Shown piece by piece: positions 54,403-63,738 of a stretch of DNA of 64,000 nucleotides (positions are counted from its first letter, which is position 1; each line of letters begins with the position of its first letter). A program made the position numbers and the translations under genes. Below the pieces are notes generated by a model, which saw only the letters and a program-made list of their open reading frames with translations, was not told the DNA's origin and did no database searches. This DNA is from Candidatus Melainabacteria bacterium (GTDB lineage Bacteria > Cyanobacteriota > Vampirovibrionia > Obscuribacterales > Obscuribacteraceae), in assembly GCA_003963305.1 (NCBI GenBank), contig RXJR01000004.1, positions 184,562 to 248,561 on the forward strand, read 5' to 3'.

Positions 54403-55449
54403 ATGATAGAACAGTCTGAGGCCGAAAGAATCGCACTTCGCCACGTCAACGGAAACTGTGCCGCCGGTGAAGAAAAATTCGAGATCACTCGTTGCGATGA
54501 GAAACGCTACGGCTGGGTCATGCACTATGACGGTAAAGGCGAAGATCGTGGACAGTACGAAGGTAATGTTCCAGTTGTAGTGGAACGAGAAACTGGAAAA
54601 CTTACAGTGCTTTACGGATCAGCCTGGCCACTGGAAAAAACTCTGGGCTGGTTTGAAGCCGAATGGTTGTGGCGTTACGAGCTAAATTCAGCACTCGAAT
54701 CAGCAAAAGAAGGCGACTACGCTGAAGCAGAATCGAGATTGGAAAAATGCCTGCGCCGAGTAGAAGAAATGCTCGGAGACCGACCGCACAATCAGGGTGG
54801 ACGCTTAACCACCGAGTTTTCGCTGATTTGTTTGAACAGCCTTGGTGAATTGCAAATCAAAGCTGGTAACCACGAAGTGGCCAATGAGCGCTTACTGGAA
54901 GCAAAACAGAAACTGGACAAGCTCTCTCCAATTACGCAGGTGGCGATGCTTGAACATCGAGTTCCACTGCTGCAGAATTTGATTGCTTTGAGAATCAAAG
55001 AGAAACGAATGCGCGAAGCAGACCAGTTCAAACGCGAAATAGCCACCGCATATCGTACCGCTCGCGAGTTCAGCAAATCGCAGGAGGTGCTTGAACAGCA
55101 GCTCGAAAAGAGAGTTGAGATGTACCCACAGGGTCATCCGTCTGTGGCGCAAACACTGACAGATCTGGCGATACTAAAAAGCGATCTCAACCAATACTTC
55201 GAAGCGCAACTTTTTCTAGATGCGGCGATGAAAATTTGGGAGCCTATCTTGCAAGATCCGGCATTGTTAAAAAAACACGCAGATGCTGCCGTCGCCACGT
55301 TTCCATTGCCCGTTCTCTTGCAATGCGCAGCCGAAACAATGGACAGCTATGCAAGCTATGTCTTGATGCGGCAAGGAAGAAGAGAAGAAGCTGTGGAACT
55401 GCGCGACCGAGCCAAATTGTTAATGGCGCAAAACAGCATGGCAACTTGA
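54403..55449 (+). CDS. Imm35/YrhB-like domain protein with TPR-like repeats
   Basis: A 348-residue soluble protein. The N-terminal 90 residues resemble the Imm35/YrhB domain (RYGWVMHYDGK, GNVPVVVERETGKL, YGSAWPLEK), a small fold found in immunity-type and cytosolic proteins. The rest (about 95-345) consists of paired helices of TPR type (ALESAKEGDYAEAESRLEKCL; TLTDLAILKSDLNQYFEAQLFLDAAM). It probably mediates protein contacts. No toxin gene is adjacent to support an immunity role. Confidence 0.7.
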   Translation: MIEQSEAERIALRHVNGNCAAGEEKFEITRCDEKRYGWVMHYDGKGEDRGQYEGNVPVVVERETGKLTVLYGSAWPLEKTLGWFEAEWLWRYELNSALESAKEGDYAEAESRLEKCLRRVEEMLGDRPHNQGGRLTTEFSLICLNSLGELQIKAGNHEVANERLLEAKQKLDKLSPITQVAMLEHRVPLLQNLIALRIKEKRMREADQFKREIATAYRTAREFSKSQEVLEQQLEKRVEMYPQGHPSVAQTLTDLAILKSDLNQYFEAQLFLDAAMKIWEPILQDPALLKKHADAAVATFPLPVLLQCAAETMDSYASYVLMRQGRREEAVELRDRAKLLMAQNSMAT

Positions 55450-55460
55450 GTCTTAGCTGA

Positions 55461-55547
55461 ATCGAGCTGCTATGCCCGCACTACTATCTTGCTAGATCGA
55501 GCTGCTATGCCCACACTACTATCTTACTAGATCGACTGCTATGCCCC
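55461..55547. repeat. 35-bp tandem repeat, about 2.5 copies
   Basis: ATCGAGCTGCTATGCCC starts units at 55461 and 55496 with a 35-base period, and a truncated third copy (ATCGACTGCTATGCCC) starts at 55531. The units differ at a few positions. It lies in the 278-base gap before the SGNH-hydrolase gene; the remainder of that gap shows no gene. Confidence 0.8.
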
Positions 55548-55727
55548 GCGCGACAATCTCTCACGGACCTGGTAGGTGTCAGTTAAATATTTATTGACAA
55601 CCATTCGGCTCGCTGTTATATTCGTATCGCCCACATAATACATACTTACCAGTCTAGCCCCGAGCAGACTTGCCGCGAAGTTGTTTGTCAATCGACTACA
55701 ACTGCCCTGCAAATTCGGGTCTGGAAA

Positions 55728-57269
<1,542 letters not shown>

Positions 57270-57416
57270 TGAAACAGCCACTGCTGTTTAGCTCAGCCTT
57301 GAAATGAGACACTAGGACAAGTGGCCTGCGTCATGGCTGAAATTCCAGCAGGACACTGTTCACCGCATGTTCACTGGCTTCAGAGAATATGCCTTTGATA
57401 GCAAAAGGGATCTGTT

Positions 57417-58034
57417 ATGAAGAACGAGGTCTTGACTCGGGCGCAGCCGTTGATCAATGTCAATCCAGACGACAAGGATTGGCTGAGCTGGCAAAAGCAC
57501 TCAAAAGAAAAGCTGGCCGACTGCAAAGTCTTCTCAGTCAATAAAGTTGTTGCGACCAGTAAGTGTGCAGAGAAGAAAACCGGACACTTCTATACTCTCG
57601 ATTGCGGCGCGTGGGTCAACGTAATCGCAATCACCGATGATGACCATGTGGTCATGGTTGAGCAATACAGACATGGTGTGGAAGATCTCACACTAGAGAT
57701 ACCAGGCGGAAGTGTAGACGATACCGATGCCGACCCACTCGAAGCTGCAGTGCGCGAGCTCAGAGAAGAGACAGGGTTCGTCAGCGAATCATGGGCATTT
57801 CTGGGCAAGACACATCCAAACCCGGCACTGCAAGGTAATCTCTGTTACACATATCTGGCGAGGGGCGTGCGACAGATCGAATCACCGAAATTCGATGGCA
57901 CTGGAACAGAAAAGATCAACACGCGAATGGTAAGACTCAGTGAAATCAACAGCCTGATCGGGAAAGGTCAGATCAGTCACGCACTGGTTATAGTGGCATT
58001 CCATTTTTTGAATGTGCAAGAATCGACCATTTAA
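57417..58034 (+). CDS. NUDIX hydrolase (ADP-ribose pyrophosphatase-like)
   Basis: A 205-residue hydrolase of nucleoside-diphosphate-linked compounds. The Nudix box runs from GGSVDD to RELREETGF, with the metal-binding Glu residues present. The surrounding LEIPGG and MVEQYRHG are typical of ADP-sugar pyrophosphatases. The N-terminal 45 residues form an extra segment. AAAAGGGA precedes the ATG. A NADAR-domain gene follows 105 bases downstream, and both families handle ADP-ribose or NAD-derived metabolites. Confidence 0.88.
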   Translation: MKNEVLTRAQPLINVNPDDKDWLSWQKHSKEKLADCKVFSVNKVVATSKCAEKKTGHFYTLDCGAWVNVIAITDDDHVVMVEQYRHGVEDLTLEIPGGSVDDTDADPLEAAVRELREETGFVSESWAFLGKTHPNPALQGNLCYTYLARGVRQIESPKFDGTGTEKINTRMVRLSEINSLIGKGQISHALVIVAFHFLNVQESTI

Positions 58035-58139
58035 TAGATTCCTCTAAAATGCTTAGATCTCCGTTCGAGCGCGCTTTTGCTCGACAGCAGGTGTCCAATG
58101 TTTGTCAACCTGCGTTAGAACAGAGTTGAGGAATATGAG

Positions 58140-59165
58140 ATGGACAATAGAGAACAACCGCTAAACATCGGCTCGATTAAGGGAGAACTTATAGCAAAGG
58201 AAATGTCGAACTTCGAACACTCACCGTTTCAATTGGACGGTAGAAGATTCGAGTCGGTGGAAGGTTTCTATGTCTGGCTAAAATTCACAGGTAATGAAGA
58301 CAAACAGAAGATCGCTCAGACTCTGTACAGCTATGAGGCAAAAAAGTTTGGCAAGTCATCTACGGCGACAAGCTCTGAATATGGTGGCGAAACATTTGCA
58401 CTGGGAAGTCCTCAACACCATGCCTTGATTAAGCGAGCAATTCAAGCCAAATTAGTCCAGCATCCAGACATAGCCAGGCGCTTCGCCGAAACCCATCCAC
58501 GTCCAATAATTCACGACTTCGGCTATCCCGAGGCTCCGTCACGCCTTCCTGCCGCAGCTTTCGTAAAATTGTTAGAGGAATTGCGAGACGATCTGGTAAC
58601 TGGAAGACTAATAACTGAACTGGGTACCGCAGCGGAGCTATCAGCTGAAGCCGCCGCCATCGAATCTGCAAAGAGACCGCAGCCAATAGCGGAAGCGTTA
58701 CGCGTATTGGCGGCGAATCAAGACATCGCCTCCGAAAGCAAATTTGCGACCGCGAGGCGTCACCCTCTTTTAGAGTATGCCAGTGCATTGGAAGAGTCAC
58801 AGTTCAAAGTAGTAGGGTTGGTTGCTGCAGGAACAAACAGCATTGTTCTTGAACTACCAGACAATCTTGTCTTGAAGATTTCATCCACTCTATTGCCGGC
58901 TAAATTTAGACGGTGGCAATTCCATTTGCATATTCTCGAAAAATTTGTAGTGACTAGCTCCACCGGTTACAGCTTCCAGCTCTATACTCAACCCAAAGGA
59001 GCAAGCCCCGTAAGACCGGACGACTTCGTGTCATTCGAGCGCGAAGTGCGTCGCATGGGTTGGGAATTGACGAACCCGAGCCCCACACAGCTTTGTTACT
59101 ACAATGGCTCTGTTAAACTGCACGATGCATTTGGCGCGTACAAGATAATAACGGCACAGAGTTGA
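58140..59165 (+). CDS. NADAR (YbiA-like) domain fused to a kinase-like C-terminal domain
   Basis: A 341-residue protein. Residues 8-150 form a NADAR/YbiA-type domain (MSNFEHSPFQLDGRRFESVEGFY; FALGSPQHHALIKRAI), a family of N-glycosidases acting on riboflavin-pathway intermediates or ADP-ribosylated nucleotides; the conserved Glu is Glu41. Residues about 215-341 resemble a short protein-kinase fold: a glycine-loop-like VAAGTNSIVLEL, Lys near 246 in LVLKIS, and a late VKLHDAFGA that recalls a DFG region. No HRD motif is visible, so kinase activity is doubtful. TTGAGGA precedes the ATG. It follows a NUDIX gene on the same strand. Confidence 0.72.
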   Translation: MDNREQPLNIGSIKGELIAKEMSNFEHSPFQLDGRRFESVEGFYVWLKFTGNEDKQKIAQTLYSYEAKKFGKSSTATSSEYGGETFALGSPQHHALIKRAIQAKLVQHPDIARRFAETHPRPIIHDFGYPEAPSRLPAAAFVKLLEELRDDLVTGRLITELGTAAELSAEAAAIESAKRPQPIAEALRVLAANQDIASESKFATARRHPLLEYASALEESQFKVVGLVAAGTNSIVLELPDNLVLKISSTLLPAKFRRWQFHLHILEKFVVTSSTGYSFQLYTQPKGASPVRPDDFVSFEREVRRMGWELTNPSPTQLCYYNGSVKLHDAFGAYKIITAQS

Positions 59166-59188
59166 GAATTAAGTCTCCGTCAACTCTG
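59157..59188. terminator. Bidirectional terminator-like inverted repeat
   Basis: CAGAGTTGA (59157-59165) and TCAACTCTG (59180-59188) are perfect 9-bp arms around a 14-base loop. They span the ends of the convergent NADAR and CPBP genes (stops at 59165 and 59169), so one hairpin could serve both transcripts. Confidence 0.6.
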
Positions 59189-60026
59189 CGAAAGCGCCTT
59201 TGTTAATTGAATACCAGGTCGCGATAACACCGCAGACAATACCAACTACGAGACCAGGCACGCTACCTTCAGGACCGAATGGACCGCCACTGGCAAGGGT
59301 TCCACCTGCAGTCTGCGCGCTAATTAGAGAAGCTCCGAAGTTCTGCCCTGAAACTATCGTACCGAAAACCGGACCTTCGAAAAAATTCCAAGCCCAATGC
59401 AGCCCCAGCGGCAGCCAAATTCTACGATTAATGAGGAAGACAGCATTGAGAAGAAATCCTGCTTCGAAAATCAAAAATATACATCCTAGAAGTTGCTGCC
59501 AGACTGTCGTATCAGGCACTGTGTTTATCATATGGACAAGCCCAAACAAGGTGGACGCAATCACCAGAGCGGGAACCGTACCCCACTTCCTTTCACAAGT
59601 TTGAAAGACGAAAACTCGAAAAATAACTTCTTCAACTATTGCCGCAAAAAAGAACAAGATGAATGGGTATACGAGATTCGCCTGCCAGTTCAGAGCGACA
59701 ACTTTGTAAGCACCCAGCAGATACATGCCGAGAATAGCACCACCGGAAACGATGATACCTAGAAAGAAACCAATCACGGTTTCATTGAGAGCGCCCTTTG
59801 TGACTATACCTGTACTTGCAAAAGATCGCTTCTGGACGACTACAACAAACAGCACCAGCAAAAGAACACAGTAAACCGTCTCAAGGAAAACATTGAGCAT
59901 CAGACTTAACGACATAGGCATGACAACGAATTGGTTTAACAGGCTCCATGAGCCGTAAAGCAAAATGAGAAACAGCGATAGATAGCCAAAAACTTGAGTG
60001 GCTGGATGCAGCCAGAATTGTTTCAA
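59169..60026 (-). CDS. CPBP-family intramembrane metalloprotease (CAAX/Abi type)
   Basis: A 285-residue membrane protein with about seven helices. The CPBP motifs are EEVIFRVFVF (Glu-Glu and Arg), LFGLVHMIN (His) and GLHWAWNFFEG (His and Asn). These proteases or protease-like proteins cleave membrane or prenylated substrates, and some act in immunity or bacteriocin resistance. The start is TTG at 60026, with GAGG eight bases upstream; a downstream Met would remove the first helix. It converges with the NADAR gene. Confidence 0.88.
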   Translation of the reverse strand: MKQFWLHPATQVFGYLSLFLILLYGSWSLLNQFVVMPMSLSLMLNVFLETVYCVLLLVLFVVVVQKRSFASTGIVTKGALNETVIGFFLGIIVSGGAILGMYLLGAYKVVALNWQANLVYPFILFFFAAIVEEVIFRVFVFQTCERKWGTVPALVIASTLFGLVHMINTVPDTTVWQQLLGCIFLIFEAGFLLNAVFLINRRIWLPLGLHWAWNFFEGPVFGTIVSGQNFGASLISAQTAGGTLASGGPFGPEGSVPGLVVGIVCGVIATWYSINKGAFAELTET

Positions 60027-60151
60027 TCATCTATCCTCGTGATCTGCCATGTTCACTATACCTGCTTATTGACTGGAAATCGAAAAGTAACAATCGCTAC
60101 TGAAATAGGGTTATTATTTCTAAGGACTGTAGCAATTACCTCGGAGATTCC

Positions 60152-61051
60152 GTGCCCGAGCTTCCAGATATTAAAGCCTATATCCAGGCTCTTGAACCGC
60201 GCATAGTGGCACAGCCGCTTGAGAAAATACGAATCGCCAGTGTTTTTCTGCTGAGAACAGCTGAGCCTCCAATTGAAGTGGCGCAGGGTCGAACCGTGCG
60301 CGAGTTGCGGCGCATCGGCAAACGCATTGCCATCGGGCTGGATGGAGATGTATGGCTGGTCTTGCACCTGATGATTGCCGGTCGCTTGCACTGGAGAGCC
60401 CGAGATGCAAAATTAGGCGGGCGAAACAACCTGGCAGCCTTTGACTTTCCGAATGGATCGCTTGTCCTGACTGAAGCAGGCACAAAGAGGCGAGCATCAC
60501 TCCACGTGTTACAGGGGCAGGAGGCTTTAGATGCCATAGATCCGGGCGGCATCGAGGTATTTGAAACCGACCTCGAAACGTTCAAGAGCGCCCTATCATT
60601 GGAGAACCGCACGCTCAAGCGAGCCCTGACAGATCCGCGTATCATCAGCGGCATTGGCAATGCCTACTCAGACGAAATCTTGCATGCAGCGAAGCTTTCG
60701 CCAATCGCGCGAACGCAGAAATTGTCAGCGGAACAGTGGGAGAAATTGTATGAAGCGACGAAAAACACCTTGACTCTCTGGATCGAGAAGCTCAATCAAG
60801 AAGCTCAAAAATCATTTCCAGAAAAAGTGACTGCATTTCGAGACGATATGGCAGTCCATGGTCGATACCAGAAGCCCTGCCCGGTCTGCGGTGAGCCGAT
60901 TCAGCGCATCAGATACGCCGACAATGAAACAAACTACTGTGCGCGCTGCCAAACAAACGGCGAGCTACTAGCCGACCGCAGCCTTTCACGCCTGCTCAAA
61001 TCCGATTGGCCGAAAACACTGGATGAACTGGAAGCACTGAAGAAGAAGTGA
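60152..61051 (+). CDS. Fpg/Nei-family DNA glycosylase
   Basis: A 299-residue base-excision repair enzyme. The catalytic N-terminal Pro2-Glu3 is in MPELPDIKAY (formally PELPD rather than the usual PELPEV). The helix-two-turn-helix is at DPRIISGIGNAYSDEIL. The zinc finger has CPVC and CARC separated by 16 residues, followed by LADRSLSRLLK. Fpg and Nei remove oxidised purines or pyrimidines; substrate preference cannot be decided here. The start is GTG at 60152, with GGAG six bases upstream. A hairpin lies 60 bases after the stop. Confidence 0.9.
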   Translation: MPELPDIKAYIQALEPRIVAQPLEKIRIASVFLLRTAEPPIEVAQGRTVRELRRIGKRIAIGLDGDVWLVLHLMIAGRLHWRARDAKLGGRNNLAAFDFPNGSLVLTEAGTKRRASLHVLQGQEALDAIDPGGIEVFETDLETFKSALSLENRTLKRALTDPRIISGIGNAYSDEILHAAKLSPIARTQKLSAEQWEKLYEATKNTLTLWIEKLNQEAQKSFPEKVTAFRDDMAVHGRYQKPCPVCGEPIQRIRYADNETNYCARCQTNGELLADRSLSRLLKSDWPKTLDELEALKKK

Positions 61052-61110
61052 CAAAATAACAAAATACGTTGACTACTAATACCATTGCTTTAAATCCCGC
61101 TGCTGGGAAA

Positions 61111-61135
61111 CGTAATCGAGGGTGAATCGATTACG
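61111..61135. other. Perfect inverted repeat downstream of the Fpg-like gene
   Basis: CGTAATCGA (61111-61119) and TCGATTACG (61127-61135) flank a 7-base loop (GGGTGAA), giving a 9-bp stem. No T run follows, so terminator function is uncertain; a binding site is equally possible. The rest of the 171-base gap shows nothing I recognise. Confidence 0.5.
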
Positions 61136-61222
61136 CACCCTGCCTGGCTGTCTCAACGTCTCACAATCGAAGACTACACCAGTTGCAACGGACATCTTAA
61201 AGACACGCGCCATAAAGCTGTA

Positions 61223-61537
61223 TCACCTCATGCCACCATAGAGCATTTGAGATTTAACGGCTTCGTGCCTTCGCCTGGCCATTTCACTCACCGCCTGATG
61301 CGCCGGTTCGGGCAGTAGCTGGCTGTGCTCGACTGTCGCGCGCCGTTCAAACCACACCTGGTTTTCCGGCTCAGAAAATTTTCGCGACAATCGCATAAAA
61401 CCTGCAAAGCGTGTCTTATATGCAATTCGACCTTCCGGAGCGTCGCATACTAGACCGTTAGCGCTCAGGAATACTCTTTCAACGAAGAGTTGTAAGAGGT
61501 TTCTCGGTAATCTGCTTACATATAAAACGAATCGCAT
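61223..61537 (-). CDS. Small basic unrecognised protein
   Basis: About 104 residues starting at the ATG at 61537, with GGAGG eight bases upstream (the frame opens at 61555). The N-terminus (MRFVLYVSRLPRNLLQLFV) is amphipathic; the rest is Arg- and Glu-rich, ending in QMLYGGMR. No domain recognised. Composition is less certain than for neighbouring genes. Confidence 0.45.
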   Translation of the reverse strand: MRFVLYVSRLPRNLLQLFVERVFLSANGLVCDAPEGRIAYKTRFAGFMRLSRKFSEPENQVWFERRATVEHSQLLPEPAHQAVSEMARRRHEAVKSQMLYGGMR

Positions 61538-61856
61538 GATATTTTCCTCCATCATGTTTTACTGAACTAACAACGAAAAAACTAGAAGTAAACCAACTTG
61601 CAGAACGCCGCACCAATCTATCGGCACCATATACAGTGCCTGCAAGAGCGTTGTCTGCCGAACCGGCTCTGTCACAGCCGGTCAGGCATTCCAACGGTTG
61701 GCGATGCGCTCGCCAATTCTATTTACGAAGACACGCGCTGAATTCGCACTCAAACAGCGATCATCTTCTTTATTCAGGACGCAGAAGTGTCACACGATAA
61801 TGCGCGCAGCAATATCCGAACTGCTTGTCTCTGACCGACTTTTAGAGGTTCTTCAA
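61538..61856. other. Low-coding region with small palindromes
   Basis: About 320 bases. Frames here are short, Arg- or Ser-rich and lack good ribosome sites, so I call no gene. It holds ACCGGCT-(7)-AGCCGGT (61662-61682) and CCAAC-G-GTTGG (61690-61700). Confidence 0.45.
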
Positions 61857-62036
61857 CTAACGCTCAGACTGAGGATGCATCGGTTTCGGCGATGCGCCCG
61901 GCGTCTCATTGAGCCACTCTCTAATATTTGAAAACTGGCATCCGGTCGAGCCACCGCGGACCTTATCCGCGCCCAAAAACCGCTGCACAGCCTGCTTAGA
62001 CGTGTAAGCAACATATGTATTTGCCAGCGATTTCAT
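61857..62036 (-). CDS. Small unrecognised protein (59 residues)
   Basis: A 59-residue frame (MKSLANTYVAYTSKQAVQRF to PMHPQSER) on the minus strand. TTGGAG lies 9 bases before its ATG. The composition is ordinary, unlike the Arg-rich opposite-strand frame at 61698-61931. The middle has a short Gly/Ser-rich stretch (GGSTGCQFSN). No family recognised. Confidence 0.45.
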   Translation of the reverse strand: MKSLANTYVAYTSKQAVQRFLGADKVRGGSTGCQFSNIREWLNETPGASPKPMHPQSER

Positions 62037-62079
62037 AGCCCATACTCCAATACGATGAACTTCTAGCTTAGTATAAGTG

Positions 62080-62094
62080 TTGACAAAGTGTCAA
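62080..62094. promoter_or_regulatory. Palindromic TTGACA-AAG-TGTCAA between divergent genes
   Basis: TTGACAAAGTGTCAA is a perfect palindrome around a 3-base centre that presents a consensus -35 on both strands. It lies between the small minus-strand gene (start 62036) and the DUF62-like gene (start 62206). No well-spaced -10 is clear, so it may instead be an operator. Confidence 0.35.
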
Positions 62095-62205
62095 GACAAA
62101 ATTTTGCAAAACAACTGCACATGGTGGCACTTGTTATTGCGTTGCAATCGGTCGCAGATTGGGTTTTCGCGTGATAATCTATGCATACAAATTAGCGAGA
62201 CAATT

Positions 62206-63012
62206 ATGAACAATCATCTTCATCTTATTTGTGACTATGCACCAGGCGACATGGCATGGGCAGAAGTTTTCTCTGCGTTTTGCGCGGGGCTACCAACGTC
62301 TGTACGCATGCACATGAGCAGCGTAGGCTCGTTCGACACTATCGCTACGGGATTCCTGGTCGGACAACTGGGGAATGCGGACGAAAACTTGCGTCCGGCA
62401 GATCTCTTAATTTTCGCAAACTGCGCGCCGAGAAAAGATATCAAACACGCACGCGCCAACAACGAAGGTGAGGGTTTGCTATTTTGCACATTGAAAAACG
62501 GAGTGCAAATCATTGCGGTCAACAGTGGCTACTCACTCTCATTTGTTAAATATGACATTCAAGAAGTCTGGAGTACGGTCAACGAAGATCAAGGAAGTCA
62601 ATTTCGCTCCCGTGACTACTTTCCGCAAAAAGTTCGAGCCGTAATCAAGGAAGATTTTTCGTTTCTGCTCCACCAACTTGACGCATTGACGACGATTCCC
62701 GACCCGCCCAAAGAAGCGATTGGCTACATCGACTCTTTTGGCAATATGAAAACGACATTCCGCACTGGCAACCAATTGCCCGACAATTTCATACCGGGCA
62801 GCCGCCTCAAGGTAAGAATCGGCGGGGTAATTCGCACGGCGACGGTGGCCACGGGCAGCTTCAACGTGATGGAAGGTGATTTGGCGTTCGCCCCGGGCAG
62901 TTCAGGACAGGAGCGCAAATACTGGGAATTGTTCCAGCGCGGCGGCTCAGCCTGGCGCGAGTTCGGTAATCCACCGACCGGCACCAAAATTCACATCGAC
63001 GAAGACGAATAA
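62206..63012 (+). CDS. Divergent DUF62/SAM hydrolase-like protein
   Basis: A 268-residue protein. The C-terminal half has IGYIDSFGNMKTTF and LPGSRLKVRIGG-type segments (here IPGSRLKVRIGG) like the C-terminal domain of SAM-dependent adenosyltransferases/hydrolases (DUF62). The N-terminal half has CDYAPGDMAWAEVF and LLFCTLKNGVQIIAVNSG, but lacks the usual TDFG start and the VDPGVG motif. It is thus a distant family member and its reaction is unknown. The ATG at 62206 is chosen because the domain begins there; its ribosome site is weak. Confidence 0.6.
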   Translation: MNNHLHLICDYAPGDMAWAEVFSAFCAGLPTSVRMHMSSVGSFDTIATGFLVGQLGNADENLRPADLLIFANCAPRKDIKHARANNEGEGLLFCTLKNGVQIIAVNSGYSLSFVKYDIQEVWSTVNEDQGSQFRSRDYFPQKVRAVIKEDFSFLLHQLDALTTIPDPPKEAIGYIDSFGNMKTTFRTGNQLPDNFIPGSRLKVRIGGVIRTATVATGSFNVMEGDLAFAPGSSGQERKYWELFQRGGSAWREFGNPPTGTKIHIDEDE

Positions 63013-63020
63013 ACGAGTCG

Positions 63021-63608
63021 TTACAGCTTGCTGGCTTGACCGGCAAAGATTATTTTGTCGCCTTCGAAGCGCTCAATTTCGGCAAGAGATTCAACCGGAA
63101 CATTCAGTGGTTTCAGTAATGTTCTGCCGCCTTCAAAGCCCTTCTCAATAACAGCACCGACGCCAACCAATGTTGCACCACTGGCCTTAACCAGTTTGAC
63201 CAGAGCGAGGATAGTGCGCGCCGAAGCCAGGAAATCATCAATAATCAAAATGCGGTCGCTGGAGGTCATATATTCCGCAGAGACAATCAGCTCCACATCT
63301 TTCTTATGAGTGTGCGATTCTGCTGTTTCCTTATATGCTCCCGGCGCCATGGTTATGGGCTGGTGTTTACGAGCGAAAACAATTGGTACCTGCAAAACCA
63401 TTCCAGCCGCCAGAGAGGGCGCGATACCACTGGTTTCGGCAGTTAAGATGCGCGTAGCATTAACGTTAGCAAAACGCTTGCCAAACTCCTCGCCTACAGC
63501 TTTCATCAAAGCAGGATCGATCTGGTGATTCATGAAAGCGTCGACTTTAAGAATGCCATTACCAAGGTACTTTCCGTCCTTGAGAATCCGATCGCGCAAA
63601 ATCTGCAT
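63021..63608 (-). CDS. xpt: Xanthine phosphoribosyltransferase
   Basis: A 195-residue purine-salvage enzyme that converts xanthine and PRPP to XMP. The family features are LKVDAFMNHQIDP, the PRPP-binding motif RILIIDDFLASARTI, and VFARKHQP and VIEKGFEGG blocks, closely matching the Bacillus-type Xpt. GGAGGGG precedes the ATG. A clear -10 and an inverted repeat lie just upstream. It converges with the DUF62-like gene. Confidence 0.93.
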   Translation of the reverse strand: MQILRDRILKDGKYLGNGILKVDAFMNHQIDPALMKAVGEEFGKRFANVNATRILTAETSGIAPSLAAGMVLQVPIVFARKHQPITMAPGAYKETAESHTHKKDVELIVSAEYMTSSDRILIIDDFLASARTILALVKLVKASGATLVGVGAVIEKGFEGGRTLLKPLNVPVESLAEIERFEGDKIIFAGQASKL

Positions 63609-63633
63609 TGTTCACCCCTCCATGCGTCGCATG

Positions 63634-63674
63634 ATTATATGTCATGAGGGACAGCGCAGCGGCGCTTCATGACA
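63634..63674 (-). promoter_or_regulatory. xpt promoter with inverted repeat
   Basis: On the minus strand TATAAT (63634-63639) sits about 26 bases before the xpt start. Next to it, TGTCATGA (63640-63647) and TCATGACA (63667-63674) form 8-bp perfect arms around a GCGC/GCGC inner hairpin that covers the -35 region. No consensus -35 is visible, so the repeat may be an operator. It does not look like a purine riboswitch. Confidence 0.5.
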
Positions 63675-63738
63675 CCCTAAATCGATTCACTGACTGGAAA
63701 CACTGAATCAACCGACTTAGCGGGATTCCAACTTGCGC

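Noticed and set aside
54403-55449. Toxin-immunity pair
   Set aside because: The N-terminal domain looks Imm35/YrhB-like, but no polymorphic toxin gene is adjacent and the TPR tail suggests another role.
55461-55547. Possible CRISPR array or transposon end
   Set aside because: The 35-base units are contiguous and imperfect, with no spacers, transposase or target duplication.
59169-60026. Abortive-infection system with the NADAR gene
   Set aside because: CPBP proteins can be labelled Abi, but this gene is convergent with NADAR, not in an operon with it, and no other defence gene adjoins.
61698-61931. Plus-strand 77-residue frame
   Set aside because: Arg/Leu-rich with shadow-like composition, overlapping a better minus-strand candidate.
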